DNA from: Niabella agricola | Lineage (GTDB): Bacteria > Bacteroidota > Bacteroidia > Chitinophagales > Chitinophagaceae | Assembly: GCF_021538615.1 (NCBI RefSeq) | Contig: NZ_JAJHIZ010000003.1 | Coordinates: forward strand, 4,650,001-4,714,000 | Reading direction: 5' to 3' | Length of the DNA: 64,000 nucleotides | In this document: piece by piece, positions 53,343-61,950 of the stretch | How the letters are laid out: each line of letters begins with the position of its first letter | Numbering within the stretch: the first letter of the stretch is position 1 | Program-made: the position numbers and the translations under genes | Notes under the pieces: generated by a model | Told to the model about the DNA's origin: nothing | The model's database searches: none | What the model saw: only the letters and a program-made list of their open reading frames with translations

Positions 53343-54206
53343 TTAAAACTGGTAATAGGCACTTAGCGTAAAAAAAGAGTTGATACTGCCTTTGCTGGCT
53401 GTATTATTGCCCAGCAGCGATAGCTTTAAAGCGGCTTCTATAAGATAAGATGCCCGGTTGTACGACAGGGGTAACTTCAGATTATAAGAAAGTAACCCGT
53501 ATTTTTTATAATTGATCGTTGTTTCGGTGGTTTGCCCGGGTGGATTACTTCCGTTGCCTTTCCCTTTGCCATTACCTTTCCCCTGGTTTGTTTTTTCTAT
53601 AAGATAGGTTTCATAATATTGTTGGGTGCCGGCTGTAAGTGCCAGCTCCGGTGTGAAATTGAGAATGGCCCGGCCGCCGGATAGATTAAAATCAAATGAT
53701 TTTGAATTGGACAATGTGGTGAAATAATCGGTTTGTTCGCCAAAAGCCACATCTCCTTCCAGGGCGGTTTTAAGAAAATACGCGTAGCCAAGGGATGCAC
53801 TGGCCATGTTTGGACTTGAGGCTTGCAGGAAGGGCGATTTTGAAGGGAAGAAGGTATGCGTAAAACTTACATCACCCGATAGTTTAGAACTGATCTTAAA
53901 CCCATAACCCGCGCTCAATGCGGCGGCAGACATCAGCAGGCTATCAGAAAACAGATGAAAACCGGTGGCCGAAAGATAAAGTCCTGCCGGAATTCTTACT
54001 GTTGCGTTTAAAGCCAGGTAGGGCAGGCGTTGCTCAGTAGTTTGACCATAGTAATCGATACCCGTTCCATAAAGGGCGGCAATGGTTAAAGTCGTTTTTT
54101 CTTTGACTGAATCGACCGGTTGTTGCACACTGTTACGCAACGTGTCCTGGGCAAACAGCTGTGTAATGCTCATGTAGCATAATAACGCAACGAATAATTT
54201 TTTCAC
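53343..54206 (-). CDS. Predicted outer-membrane beta-barrel protein
   Basis: 287 residues, signal peptide to about residue 19 (..SITQLFA). The body alternates in the manner of outer-membrane strands (ALNATVRIPAGLYLSATGFHLF; SSKLSGDVSFTHTFF; SASLGYAYFLKTALEGDVAFGEQ) and ends ..TLSAYYQF with terminal Phe, as expected for barrel proteins. A low-complexity loop of glycine, lysine and asparagine (GKGNGKGKGNGSNPPGQ, about 210-226) would lie at the surface. No family recognised. It precedes the response regulator by 9 bp in a five-gene operon. Confidence 0.75.
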   Translation of the reverse strand: MKKLFVALLCYMSITQLFAQDTLRNSVQQPVDSVKEKTTLTIAALYGTGIDYYGQTTEQRLPYLALNATVRIPAGLYLSATGFHLFSDSLLMSAAALSAGYGFKISSKLSGDVSFTHTFFPSKSPFLQASSPNMASASLGYAYFLKTALEGDVAFGEQTDYFTTLSNSKSFDFNLSGGRAILNFTPELALTAGTQQYYETYLIEKTNQGKGNGKGKGNGSNPPGQTTETTINYKKYGLLSYNLKLPLSYNRASYLIEAALKLSLLGNNTASKGSINSFFTLSAYYQF

Positions 54207-54219
54207 AATATCCTTTCCT

Positions 54220-54531
54220 TTATCTTCCTAATCCTTTCCCGCTAATTTTGGGTTTAATAATTTTTACCGGTCTCATTTTGATCGGAGCTGGAGTTACCAT
54301 TTGGGGCTTTGCCTGGTTTTTGGCCCTGGGCACTTCCTTAATGGGCTTGCCTTTTGCCAACGGCTGCCGGGCAATCTCCTTTTCATCGGCCGGAATTTCC
54401 TGTTGTTGCTGGGGAATGGTGTCAGCAACCTCTGTCCATCTTTCTTTTTTGTCTTTATGCAGTGAGGCTGTGCCAGCGTAAACCGGTACAGCTGCTGTGC
54501 TTATAAATAAAAAAAGAAAAAACGTTTTCAT
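54220..54531 (-). CDS. Small basic exported protein
   Basis: 103 residues, signal peptide to about residue 19 (..AAVPVYA). The mature part is rich in Lys, Pro and Gln with several KP/PK pairs (IKMRPVKIIKPKISGKGLGR at the end), likely unstructured. Not recognised. It lies 13 bp before the outer-membrane protein gene in the same operon; a perfect 11-bp hairpin lies just upstream of its start. Confidence 0.65.
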   Translation of the reverse strand: MKTFFLFLFISTAAVPVYAGTASLHKDKKERWTEVADTIPQQQQEIPADEKEIARQPLAKGKPIKEVPRAKNQAKPQMVTPAPIKMRPVKIIKPKISGKGLGR

Positions 54532-54540
54532 GATAGAAAA

Positions 54541-54568
54541 TATCAGATAGCCATACAGCTATCTGATA
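54541..54568. promoter_or_regulatory. Perfect hairpin before a small exported protein gene
   Basis: TATCAGATAGC / GCTATCTGATA, 11 bp perfect stem with a six-base loop, ten bases from the start codon of the 54220-54531 gene on the minus strand. There is no long U-tract after it, so an RNA-processing or regulatory role is as likely as partial termination. Confidence 0.5.
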
Positions 54569-54614
54569 TAAAGGTACTGATTAAAAAGAAATCGGGCTGT
54601 TAGTTCCCGCTGTC

Positions 54615-54890
54615 TTAGGGTACAAACTTTGTTGCTTTTTTTGGAGCAACAGGATATTTTCTTTTATAATGAATCTTATTATAGTTCTTTTTTCCATTGG
54701 ATTTGGACGAGGCTACCCGGCTCACCAGCCGGCCATCGTGGGTGGTATGCGCAACAGTGCGCACAACAGTACCGTGATTGAGGATGACTGGCTTTACCGG
54801 CCTTACTTTAACCAACGCCTTTCCGGATTGGGCGATCAATGCATTTGCGGCAAAAAGCAGGGCAATAAATACAGAAGTCATTTTCATCAC
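54615..54890 (-). CDS. Small basic exported protein
   Basis: 91 residues (MMKM; ATG 54890 or 54887), signal peptide to about residue 20 (..NALIAQ). The mature part is strongly basic (KALVKVRPVKPVILNHG ... NKIHYKRKYPVAPKKATKFVP) and likely binds polyanions or is disordered. No family recognised. A TAGGTTTG -7 element lies 38-45 bases upstream, making this the probable first gene of the five-gene operon that ends with the histidine kinase. Confidence 0.65.
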   Translation of the reverse strand: MMKMTSVFIALLFAANALIAQSGKALVKVRPVKPVILNHGTVVRTVAHTTHDGRLVSRVASSKSNGKKNYNKIHYKRKYPVAPKKATKFVP

Positions 54891-54927
54891 TCGTAGTTTA
54901 TAAACAGGATATTCAAAACCTGTAATA

Positions 54928-54935
54928 CAAACCTA
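54928..54935 (-). promoter_or_regulatory. -7 promoter element (TAGGTTTG) of the two-component operon
   Basis: A perfect TAnnTTTG on the minus strand, about 38 bases ahead of the first gene of the operon (start 54890). No clear -33 TTG was found at the proper distance. Confidence 0.45.
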
Positions 54936-55000
54936 GACCTCAATTATGAAGATTTTATGAAAGCCGGGAGCGCTGGAACGGCTTTTTCGCCGGCAACGGG

Positions 55001-56320
55001 TTAATGAGCCGGTAGTTTAAGGGAAGTTGGATTGTCTTGATCAAGGGCCTGTTTAAGCTGTTCTTTGTTCAGCTGTTTTTCCCAATTGGCTACCACTACC
55101 GTTGCTACACCATTACCAATAAGGTTGGTAAGGGCCCGGCATTCCGACATAAAACGGTCGATACCCAGGATCAATGTCATTCCGGCAATGGGTACTTCCG
55201 GCACAATGGCCAGCGTAGCAGCCAGGGTAATAAACCCGGCACCCGAAACGCCTGCGGCTCCCTTGGAACTCAGCATGGCTACCAGTAATAATAATATTTG
55301 GTGCTCCCAGGTAAGGGGGATATTGCAGGCTTGTGCAATGAAAAGCGCAGCCAGGGTCATATAAATATTAGTACCATCCAGGTTAAAGGAATAACCGGTA
55401 GGAATCACCAGTCCTACCACGGGCTTGGCGCAACCGGCTTTCTCCAGTTTTTGCATGAGTGTGGGCAGGGCTGCTTCCGAAGAACTGGTGCCCAGCACTA
55501 GCAGCAGCTCATCTTTGATATAGCGCATGAATTTAAAAATGGAAAAACCGTTATAACGCGCCACGGCGCCTAACACCAGGATCACAAATAAGATAGATGT
55601 CAGGTAAAAAGTAGCCACCAGCAGTCCCAGGTTCATGACCGACCGGATGCCGTACTGGCCGATGGTAAAGGCCATAGCGCCCAGCGCCCCAACCGGGGCC
55701 AGCTTCATCAGAATTTCCACTACCTTGAAAACGGGGTGGGTGAGCGCTTTTAAGAAATCGATCACAACCTTGCTTTTTTCGGCGGTCAATGCCAGTCCTA
55801 CCCCAAATAGAATGGCCGCAAACAATACCTGCAGGATATTGTTTCCGGAAAGCGGGCTCATGAGTGTTTGCGGAATGATGTCAAAGATAAAATGCTCCAG
55901 CGTTTGATCTTTTGCCTGTGATATATATTTGGCAATACTGCTGGCATCAAGGGTGCGGTGGTCAATATTCATGCCGGCGCCCGGGCGTATAGTGTTACTT
56001 ACAATAAGACCAACGATCAGAGCAAGTGTTGAAAACGTGATGAAGTAGATAAAGGCTTTACCTGCAACCCGGCCTACTTTTTTCAGGTCATTCATGCCGG
56101 CAATGCCCGTGCTTACGGTAAGAAAAATAACCGGTGCAATGATCATTTTTATGAGCATGATAAAACCATCGCCCAGGGGCTTTAAATTTTTACCGGTATC
56201 CGGGAAAAAATGTCCCAACGTAATGCCAATGATGATGGCCACAATTACCTGGAAATAGAGTACCTGGTACAGCTTCTTTTTTTTCACCGGCTTTTGCTGG
56301 TCAAGATCCGCAACAATCAT
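55001..56320 (-). CDS. Dicarboxylate/amino acid:cation symporter (DAACS family)
   Basis: 439 residues with about eight hydrophobic segments plus re-entrant loops. Family signatures: [33 protein letters not shown] near the N-terminus; the serine-rich hairpin [39 protein letters not shown]; and [20 protein letters not shown]. It takes up C4-dicarboxylates or glutamate/aspartate with Na+ or H+ across the inner membrane. Whether it is DctA-like or GltP-like cannot be told. It stands alone between the two-component operon and a divergent outer-membrane protein gene. A TATCTTG-like box lies about 10-20 bases before its start. Confidence 0.93.
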   Translation of the reverse strand: MIVADLDQQKPVKKKKLYQVLYFQVIVAIIIGITLGHFFPDTGKNLKPLGDGFIMLIKMIIAPVIFLTVSTGIAGMNDLKKVGRVAGKAFIYFITFSTLALIVGLIVSNTIRPGAGMNIDHRTLDASSIAKYISQAKDQTLEHFIFDIIPQTLMSPLSGNNILQVLFAAILFGVGLALTAEKSKVVIDFLKALTHPVFKVVEILMKLAPVGALGAMAFTIGQYGIRSVMNLGLLVATFYLTSILFVILVLGAVARYNGFSIFKFMRYIKDELLLVLGTSSSEAALPTLMQKLEKAGCAKPVVGLVIPTGYSFNLDGTNIYMTLAALFIAQACNIPLTWEHQILLLLVAMLSSKGAAGVSGAGFITLAATLAIVPEVPIAGMTLILGIDRFMSECRALTNLIGNGVATVVVANWEKQLNKEQLKQALDQDNPTSLKLPAH

Positions 56321-56629
56321 TCGTTTTTACCCAACAAGATAAATAAAATAGAAATGAGAAGGGTAATTTTTAAGGACATACGAATGATTGTTATGTGTTG
56401 GGGTGTTAAACTTTATAATAACAGGTAGGTACCTCGCTGCTTCTGATTCACAGGAACATCGATTGAACGGCGCTTTTAAAATAGCCTCCCGTAATACGTA
56501 TGATTAAAAAACTGGTATTGTTTTTTCTTATGTTATACAGGCCCTGCAGTAAAACTTGATCCGGATCCAGTGTTTTCTAAAACCTGCAGCGTTCTTTTTT
56601 GTTATTCATGTAGATTAAATCTTATAGTT
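56321..56629. other. Divergent intergenic region
   Basis: About 309 bases between the symporter and the small outer-membrane protein gene. It must hold both promoters. I see no further gene; an in-frame ATG at 56570 for the plus-strand gene is judged too early. Confidence 0.4.
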
Positions 56630-57208
56630 ATGAAAAAGGTATTTTTAGCAGCAGTGATGGGTGTTTTATCCGTCAGTTTTGTACAGGCGCAAAGTATGAA
56701 GAACACCCTTAAAGTGGGTGTAATGGGAGGTGCAGCCGTGCCCAATGAAAATGCTGCCGCCAACCTGGGTGTAGATGTATCGTATCAGAACCTGGTTACA
56801 CCGCATGTAGGCCTTGGTATTGCAACCGGGTACAATCATTTTTTTGGTAAAGACAATGACCTGGGCAATACCACTCTTAAGAACAATAGTTTTGGAGTGG
56901 TACCGGTAGCTGCATTGGTGCGTTATTATCCGCAGGCAAAAGGTATTTATGTAGGTACTGACCTGGGATATGGTTTTATTACCGGTGATGAAAAAGTGGC
57001 CAGCAACAGTAATGTAAACCGTCCGGATGGCGGGTTTTACCTGAAACCTGAATTGGGATGGCATAACCGGAACTGGAATGTGTTTGCCCATTACACCAAG
57101 GTATTTACCGGGGAGGATGGTAAAATCAGCCTCGGTAATGCCACCCAAAAATACAATGCCGGAAGCATTGGGGTAGGGGTGGCCTACAATATTGGTTTAG
57201 GCAGATAG
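56630..57208 (+). CDS. Small outer-membrane beta-barrel protein
   Basis: 192 residues from ATG 56630, which places the signal peptide MKKVFLAAVMGVLSVSFVQAQ at the N-terminus; a longer frame from 56570 would bury it. The body is an OmpA/OmpX-like barrel: LKVGVMGGAAVP, LGVDVSYQNLVTPHVGLGIATGY, PVAALVRYYPQAKGIYVGTDLGYGF, YLKPELGWHNRNWNVFAHYTKVF, and a last strand SIGVGVAYNIGLGR. The family is abundant in Bacteroidota and mostly uncharacterised. A strong terminator follows. Confidence 0.85.
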   Translation: MKKVFLAAVMGVLSVSFVQAQSMKNTLKVGVMGGAAVPNENAAANLGVDVSYQNLVTPHVGLGIATGYNHFFGKDNDLGNTTLKNNSFGVVPVAALVRYYPQAKGIYVGTDLGYGFITGDEKVASNSNVNRPDGGFYLKPELGWHNRNWNVFAHYTKVFTGEDGKISLGNATQKYNAGSIGVGVAYNIGLGR

Positions 57209-57236
57209 TTTGTTTTTTTGAGTGAATTAACTGGAT

Positions 57237-57264
57237 AAGCAGGCAAGATTTGCCTGCTTTTTTT
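57237..57264 (+). terminator. Intrinsic terminator
   Basis: AAGCAGGCAA / TTGCCTGCTT, a perfect 10-bp stem with three-base loop followed by a T run, after the outer-membrane protein gene. Confidence 0.85.
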
Positions 57265-57458
57265 ATTGCGGGATTGATGGGTGTTTGCTTGGGGACCGGG
57301 AGGACTGGTGGCATGGAACTAATTAACTGGAGTAGATGTCCCATCAGTCTCCCAGTCCCCTGAAGTTGCGAAGCAGATGCTTGTGCCTGCTCAGCGTTGT
57401 ACCGCAGCACAAGTGTGCGATGCAAGACCGCCGATAGCAGCACTGCCGGCCGGCCCAT

Positions 57459-57485
57459 AAAAAAAGTCCCGCCAGAAGGCGGGAC
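57459..57485 (-). terminator. Intrinsic terminator of lpdA
   Basis: GTCCCGCC / GGCGGGAC, a perfect 8-bp stem with a four-base loop, preceded on the plus strand by seven A, which gives a U-tract on the minus-strand transcript. It follows the lipoamide dehydrogenase gene. Confidence 0.85.
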
Positions 57486-57506
57486 CTTAAAACCCATCTG
57501 TAAATA

Positions 57507-58910
57507 TTATAAGTGAATGGCTTCACCGTAGGCCACCTCAATCGCATCTTTTACGCTTTCGCTAATGGTGGGGTGCGGGTGAATGCTGTTCAATACTTCG
57601 TGGTAGGTAGTCTCCAGTTTACGGCCTACAACGGTTTCCGCAATAATCTCGGTTACATTGTAGCCGATCATATGGGTACCCAGCCATTCGCCGTATTTGG
57701 CATCAAAGATCACTTTTACAAAACCTTCGGGATGCCCGGCGGCACTGGCTTTTCCACTGGCGCTTAAAGGGAACTTGCCCACTTTTATTTCATAGCCGGC
57801 ATCTTTTGCTTGTTTTTCGGTAAAGCCTACGCTGGCTACTTCCGGGTAGCAGTAGGTACAACCGGGCACGTTTCCATAATCCAGGGTTTCCGGCTGATGC
57901 TTGTATTTCTTTTCTCCAAAGGCAATGTTCTCTACGCAGATAATGCCTTCTTTGGATGCTACGTGTGCCAGGGCCTGACCGGGAACACAGTCTCCGATGG
58001 CATAAACACCGTCAACATTGGTTTTGTAATATTTGTCAACAACGATCTTTCCTTTATCGGTTTTCACACCCAGGGTTTCCAGCCCGATGCCTTCAATATT
58101 GGCAGCCACACCCACGGCGCTCAGCAATACATCTGCTTCAAGAATCGCTTCACCCGTAGCGGTTTTTACTTTTGCTTTTACGCCGTTGCCGGAGGTATCC
58201 ACAGAAGTTACCTCGCTGCTGGTCATTACCGTAATGCCCTGTTTTTTGAGGTTCTTTTCCAGTTCTTTTGAAATATCTTCATCTTCCACCGGAACAATGC
58301 GAGGTAAAAATTCAACGATGGTCACCTTAGTGCCCAGGCTGTTGTAGAAGTAACCGAATTCCACACCAATGGCGCCGCTGCCTACCACGATAATGCTCTT
58401 GGGTTGCTGGGGCAGTACCATGGCTTCGCGGTAACCGATGATCTTTTTGCCATCCTGCTTCAGGGCGGGCAATTCACGGCTTCGGCCGCCGGTAGCCAGG
58501 ATGATGTGTTTACCCTCTACAAGGGTGGTTTTCCCATCTGCTCCCTTTACCTCCACCTGGCCTTTGGCTTTCAACGTGCCAAATCCCATGATCACATCAA
58601 TTTTATTTTTCTTCATCAGGAACTGAACGCCCTTGCTCATTTTATCAGCCACACCGCGGCTGCGTTTTACAATGGCTTCAAAATTGGGCGTTCCGGAGGC
58701 TTCAATACCATATTCCTGTGCGTGCTGGATATCGTTAAAAACCTGTGCGCTTTTTAATAAGGCTTTGGTAGGGATACATCCCCAGTTCAAACAAATTCCC
58801 CCCAGGCTCTCTTTTTCAATAATTGCGGTTTTCAAACCCAGTTGGGAAGCGCGTATAGCGGCTACATATCCGCCCGGGCCACTACCTACAACTATTACGT
58901 CATATGCCAT
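57507..58910 (-). CDS. lpdA: Dihydrolipoyl dehydrogenase (E3)
   Basis: 467 residues. FAD-binding MAYDVIVVGSGPGGYVAAIRAS, redox disulfide C40/C45 in GGICLNWGCIPTK, NAD-binding SIIVVGSGAIGVEFGYFYNSLG, second FAD motif GVYAIGDCVPG and the C-terminal catalytic His-Glu motif SIHPHPTISE. It reoxidises dihydrolipoamide in 2-oxoacid dehydrogenase or glycine-cleavage complexes. It is a single gene here with its own promoter (-33 TTTG, -7 TAAATTCG) and terminator. Confidence 0.96.
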   Translation of the reverse strand: MAYDVIVVGSGPGGYVAAIRASQLGLKTAIIEKESLGGICLNWGCIPTKALLKSAQVFNDIQHAQEYGIEASGTPNFEAIVKRSRGVADKMSKGVQFLMKKNKIDVIMGFGTLKAKGQVEVKGADGKTTLVEGKHIILATGGRSRELPALKQDGKKIIGYREAMVLPQQPKSIIVVGSGAIGVEFGYFYNSLGTKVTIVEFLPRIVPVEDEDISKELEKNLKKQGITVMTSSEVTSVDTSGNGVKAKVKTATGEAILEADVLLSAVGVAANIEGIGLETLGVKTDKGKIVVDKYYKTNVDGVYAIGDCVPGQALAHVASKEGIICVENIAFGEKKYKHQPETLDYGNVPGCTYCYPEVASVGFTEKQAKDAGYEIKVGKFPLSASGKASAAGHPEGFVKVIFDAKYGEWLGTHMIGYNVTEIIAETVVGRKLETTYHEVLNSIHPHPTISESVKDAIEVAYGEAIHL

Positions 58911-58949
58911 AAAATGTGTTGTTTAAAAATTAAAAGATCAGTGAGAGTG

Positions 58950-58980
58950 CGAATTTAGTTGAATTACGGTAACGGACAAA
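58950..58980 (-). promoter_or_regulatory. Promoter of lpdA
   Basis: On the minus strand, TTTG (58980-58977), a 19-base gap and TAAATTCG (58957-58950) fit the Bacteroidota -33/-7 pattern. The expected leader to the ATG at 58910 is about 36 bases. Confidence 0.6.
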
Positions 58981-59345
58981 ATGCCGGTTCAACCAACTAC
59001 GCAATCGTTTTTGTACGCCAATTGTCGGAAATACAACAAATAAGAAGCGGCTTTGTTGCTGCGCTGCAATGGAGTGTTCTTAATTGATTTGAGGAATGTA
59101 TTTGGATCCGGTGGTTGAACAGGAACAGGCAATGCTATGTCATATTGTAATCCCCGGGAAAAAGGAATGAAAACCGGAAAAGCAAACGGTCCAGAGCTAA
59201 GAAGCTGATAATCATTTTGTAAAGTGAATTTAACGGTTCTTTTACCAATGTGCACTATTTTTGCAGCGGAGTTAAGGGATTTGTAGGTGGCAGGAATTGG
59301 TTTGAAAATACCAGGGTTTCAAGTTTTTTAAAAAATAATTGGCAT
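58981..59345. other. Intergenic region between lpdA and rpmB
   Basis: About 365 bases with no convincing gene; the open frame at 58989-59255 (minus) has no family resemblance. A lone TATTTTTG near 59251 matches the -7 consensus on the plus strand but leads to no evident gene. Confidence 0.4.
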
Positions 59346-59349
59346 TTTG

Positions 59350-59381
59350 TTGCTAAATGCCATGTGGAATACTTACCTTTG
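59350..59381 (+). promoter_or_regulatory. Promoter of the rpmB operon
   Basis: TTG at 59350-59352 and a perfect TACCTTTG at 59374-59381, 21 bases apart, 22 bases before the L28 start codon. A textbook Bacteroidota promoter. Confidence 0.7.
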
Positions 59382-59403
59382 CACTCCTAAATTTTTATTC
59401 ATT

Positions 59404-59640
59404 ATGGCAAGAGTATGTCAGGTTACAGGTAAAACCCCCATTGGAGGCCACAAGGTTTCTCACTCCAATATTAAGACAAAGCGCCGTTTTTTGCCTAATT
59501 TGCAAAAGAAGAAATTTTACCTGGTAGAGGAAGACAAATGGATCACTTTGAAATTATCTACAGATGCCCTGCGCACCATCAACAAAAATGGTCTGTATGC
59601 TGTAGTGAAAGAATTGCGTGCGAAAGGCGAAAAAATCTAA
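59404..59640 (+). CDS. rpmB: 50S ribosomal protein L28 (bL28)
   Basis: 78 residues from ATG 59404 ([21 protein letters not shown]). The frame extends upstream to an ATG at 59347, but that lies across the promoter and adds no L28 residues. The family motif [27 protein letters not shown] is complete. Only one cysteine remains, so this is a form without the full zinc-binding set. First gene of L28-L33-bL38-FtsY, a conserved Bacteroidota order. Confidence 0.97.
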   Translation: MARVCQVTGKTPIGGHKVSHSNIKTKRRFLPNLQKKKFYLVEEDKWITLKLSTDALRTINKNGLYAVVKELRAKGEKI

Positions 59641-59665
59641 CTAAAGCAGTTTAAAGCATTATACA

Positions 59666-59854
59666 ATGGCGAAGAAAGCAAAAGGAAACAGGGTACAGGT
59701 AATTCTGGAGTGCACCGAGCACAAGACCAGCGGTCAGCCCGGAACCAGTCGTTACATTACCGTAAAGAATAAGAAGAACAACCCTGAACGTTTAGAGTTG
59801 AAGAAATACAACCCTATTCTGAAGAAAGTAACTGTTCACAAAGAAATTAAATAA
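59666..59854 (+). CDS. rpmG: 50S ribosomal protein L33 (bL33)
   Basis: 62 residues, [19 protein letters not shown] ... [27 protein letters not shown]. The usual CxxC pairs are missing (only one Cys), so it is a zinc-free L33. It lies 25 bp after rpmB. Confidence 0.97.
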   Translation: MAKKAKGNRVQVILECTEHKTSGQPGTSRYITVKNKKNNPERLELKKYNPILKKVTVHKEIK

Positions 59855-59950
59855 TTTAAATGTGAAAATGTGTAAATGTGAAAATGTGTAAATGAGCTTT
59901 ATTTCACATTCCCACATCTCCACATTTCCCACATTTCCCACATTTTCAAA
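59855..59950. repeat. Imperfect inverted repeat between rpmG and the bL38 gene
   Basis: The left arm is built of tandem AAATGTGAAAATGTGT units (59857-59894) and the right arm of CACATTTCCC/CACATTTTC units (59904-59948); together they can form a long interrupted hairpin inside the operon transcript. It resembles the GTGAAAATGTG-type intergenic repeats frequent in Chitinophagaceae genomes. Confidence 0.6.
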
Positions 59951-59960
59951 TTAATATAAG

Positions 59961-60134
59961 ATGGCAAAAGCAGCTTCAAAGAACGCGAAGGTAAAAGATG
60001 CTAAAGCAGCAGCAGAGTCTAAAAACTGGACGAAGGTGATCCGTGCGATCCGCAGCCCCAAAACAGGTGCCTATACCTTTAAGGAGCAGATCGTGCACAA
60101 AGAGAAAGTTAAAGATTTTTTAGCTCAGAAATAA
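59961..60134 (+). CDS. DUF4295 protein, ribosomal protein bL38
   Basis: 57 residues, MAKAASKNAKVKDAKAAAES, then KNWTKVIRAIRSPKTGAYTFKEQ and a basic C-terminus ending in FLAQK. This is the DUF4295 family found in the rpmB-rpmG operon of Bacteroidota; from memory, cryo-EM of a Flavobacterium ribosome identified it as a new large-subunit protein, bL38. It is too short for most gene finders but the reading frame, basic composition and position are clear. It is separated from rpmG by an unusual inverted repeat. Confidence 0.92.
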   Translation: MAKAASKNAKVKDAKAAAESKNWTKVIRAIRSPKTGAYTFKEQIVHKEKVKDFLAQK

Positions 60135-60207
60135 GCCCCTGCTTTCATTACAATATTAAAAAGCTGTTCGTTTTTAAAACGGATGGCTTTTGTTTTTTGT
60201 TTGATGT

Positions 60208-60238
60208 TTGACGTTTTATATTTGATGTTGCATCTTTG
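60208..60238 (+). promoter_or_regulatory. Candidate ftsY promoter
   Basis: TTG at 60208-60210, a 20-base gap and CATCTTTG at 60231-60238 (one change from TAnnTTTG). It lies inside an inverted repeat: GTTTGATGTT (60199-60208) pairs exactly with AACATCAAAC (60249-60258). Confidence 0.5.
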
Positions 60239-60288
60239 CCGGAGCAATAACATCAAACCATAAACCAAAAACGATAAACGTTTCAATA

Positions 60289-61251
60289 ATGAGTTTTTTT
60301 GGAAAATTATTTGGAAAGAAAGAAAAGGAATCGCTGGACCAGGGATTGCAAAAAACCAAGGAAGGCTTTCTTTCAAAAATAGGTAAGGCGATTGCCGGGA
60401 AGAGCACTGTAGATGAAGAGGTGCTAGATAGCCTGGAAGAAGCCCTGGTAGGTGCCGATGTGGGTATTGAAACCACAGTACGGATCATTGAACGGGTAGA
60501 GCAGCGGGTGGCTAAGGACAAATATATGGGCACCAGTGAGCTGAACCGGATCCTGCAGGAAGAAATTGAGGGCGTACTGGTGGATGCTCCTTCCGGATCG
60601 AGCTATACCTTTGAAAGTGAACTACCGGCCAAACCGTATATTATCCTTGTAGTAGGCGTAAATGGGGTGGGCAAAACCACTACCATTGGCAAACTGGCCT
60701 ATAATTTTAAAAAAGCAGGCAAGAATGTACTGCTGGGGGCCGCGGATACCTTCCGCGCAGCAGCGGTAGATCAGCTCACTATCTGGAGCGACCGGGTTGG
60801 GGTGCCGATCGTAAAACAGGCCATGGGCAGCGATCCGGCTGCTGTGGCTTTTGACACCGCGCAAAGCGCGGTAAGCAGGGGCAGCGATGTGGTGATTATT
60901 GATACCGCCGGCCGGCTGCACAATAAAGCACACCTGATGGATGAGCTGAATAAGATCAAACGGGTGATCCAGAAATTTATTCCTTCAGCGCCGCAGGAAG
61001 TGCTACTGGTGCTGGATGGTTCTACCGGGCAGAACGCACTGGAGCAGGCCAAACATTTTACGGCCGCTACCGATGTAACCGCGCTGGCCATTACCAAGCT
61101 GGATGGTACGGCAAAAGGCGGCGTGGTACTGGCCATTGCCGATCAGTTTAAAATACCAGTGAAGTTTATTGGTGTGGGTGAAAAAATGGAAGACCTGCTG
61201 GTATTTGATAAACACGAATTTGTAGATAGTTTGTTTAGCCTGGATAAGTAA
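60289..61251 (+). CDS. ftsY: Signal recognition particle receptor FtsY
   Basis: 320 residues, a short FtsY without a long acidic A domain. N domain (about 15-100) followed by the NG GTPase: G1 GVNGVGKTTT (123-132), the insertion-box DTFRAAAVDQL, G3 DTAGRLHNKAHLMDEL, G4 TKLDGTAKGG and the closing FIGVGEKMEDLLVFD. It binds SRP-ribosome complexes and hands nascent membrane proteins to the translocon at the inner membrane. It closes the ribosomal-protein operon or runs from its own promoter 50 bases upstream. Confidence 0.97.
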   Translation: MSFFGKLFGKKEKESLDQGLQKTKEGFLSKIGKAIAGKSTVDEEVLDSLEEALVGADVGIETTVRIIERVEQRVAKDKYMGTSELNRILQEEIEGVLVDAPSGSSYTFESELPAKPYIILVVGVNGVGKTTTIGKLAYNFKKAGKNVLLGAADTFRAAAVDQLTIWSDRVGVPIVKQAMGSDPAAVAFDTAQSAVSRGSDVVIIDTAGRLHNKAHLMDELNKIKRVIQKFIPSAPQEVLLVLDGSTGQNALEQAKHFTAATDVTALAITKLDGTAKGGVVLAIADQFKIPVKFIGVGEKMEDLLVFDKHEFVDSLFSLDK

Positions 61252-61356
61252 GGCTGAAGCTATTGCGTTCACAGATTACACGGATTGTCACAGACGGTAT
61301 ACCCTGCCAAAGTATTCTGTGCGAGCAGAGGAATCTGTGAGCAGTTTTATTTTGGT

Positions 61357-61950
61357 TTAGTGGCTACCGATCCGCTCTTTTACCGCCGCTACCAGCGGTT
61401 GATTCTTCAGTTTTTGAAATTCAGGAATGCCGATATGCGTGATCAGTAACACCTCATTTGGAGTAGTTGTAAAATAGCAGGCAATGGGTGCTTCCGTTTT
61501 TGCCATCTTTCGTACATAGCCATTGTTGGCTGTATCTAAACGGGTAATCAACTGTTGCAGCGCTCCTGTATTTTCTGTTTTAATAAGGTAATACGTTGTT
61601 TTTAAGGAATCGCGACCCGCATTGTTCAGTAAGGCAGTACCCTTGTAAATGGTTGCCTCCAGTTGTGTTGTCTTATAAGTAGGGTCTGCCAGTTGCAGCG
61701 CGGAAGTAATGAAATCCATATCCGATCTGCAGTTTTTTTCCGTGGTGGCGCATTGGGTTATTGCATTGTTCTTAAATACGACGCTGTTGTACTGCTGTAC
61801 GTTTTCGAGCCGGATGTGTACGGTATCCTCATGAGCCGCTACCGGTACGCGATGTAGCCTGTTTTTTTCCGTTTGACCGGCACAGGCATAAAGCCGGGTA
61901 ACGGCCGTAAGCGTTAGTATGATTACTATATAGCTTCTAATATTCGCCAT
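61357..61950 (-). CDS. Lipoprotein of unknown function, possible immunity protein
   Basis: 197 residues from ATG 61950 (MANIRSYIVIILTLTAVTRLYAC), which puts the signal sequence at the N-terminus; a longer frame begins at 61983. Lipobox LYAC, Cys23. The mature part (about 30-197) is a mix of helices and strands with no family I recognise. Its start overlaps the end of the preceding L,D-transpeptidase-like gene by 14 bases. A membrane-anchored protein coded directly after a cytosolic cell-wall enzyme is the usual layout of an immunity protein, but this is inference. Confidence 0.6.
   Translation of the reverse strand: MANIRSYIVIILTLTAVTRLYACAGQTEKNRLHRVPVAAHEDTVHIRLENVQQYNSVVFKNNAITQCATTEKNCRSDMDFITSALQLADPTYKTTQLEATIYKGTALLNNAGRDSLKTTYYLIKTENTGALQQLITRLDTANNGYVRKMAKTEAPIACYFTTTPNEVLLITHIGIPEFQKLKNQPLVAAVKERIGSH

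Noticed and set aside
58989..59255. 88-codon minus-strand frame upstream of lpdA
   Set aside because: No family features, and it lies upstream of the lpdA promoter; taken as non-coding.
59855..59950. Tandem GTGAAAATGTGT-type units considered as a CRISPR array
   Set aside because: Units are short, contiguous and arranged as inverted arms without unique spacers, and no cas gene is present.
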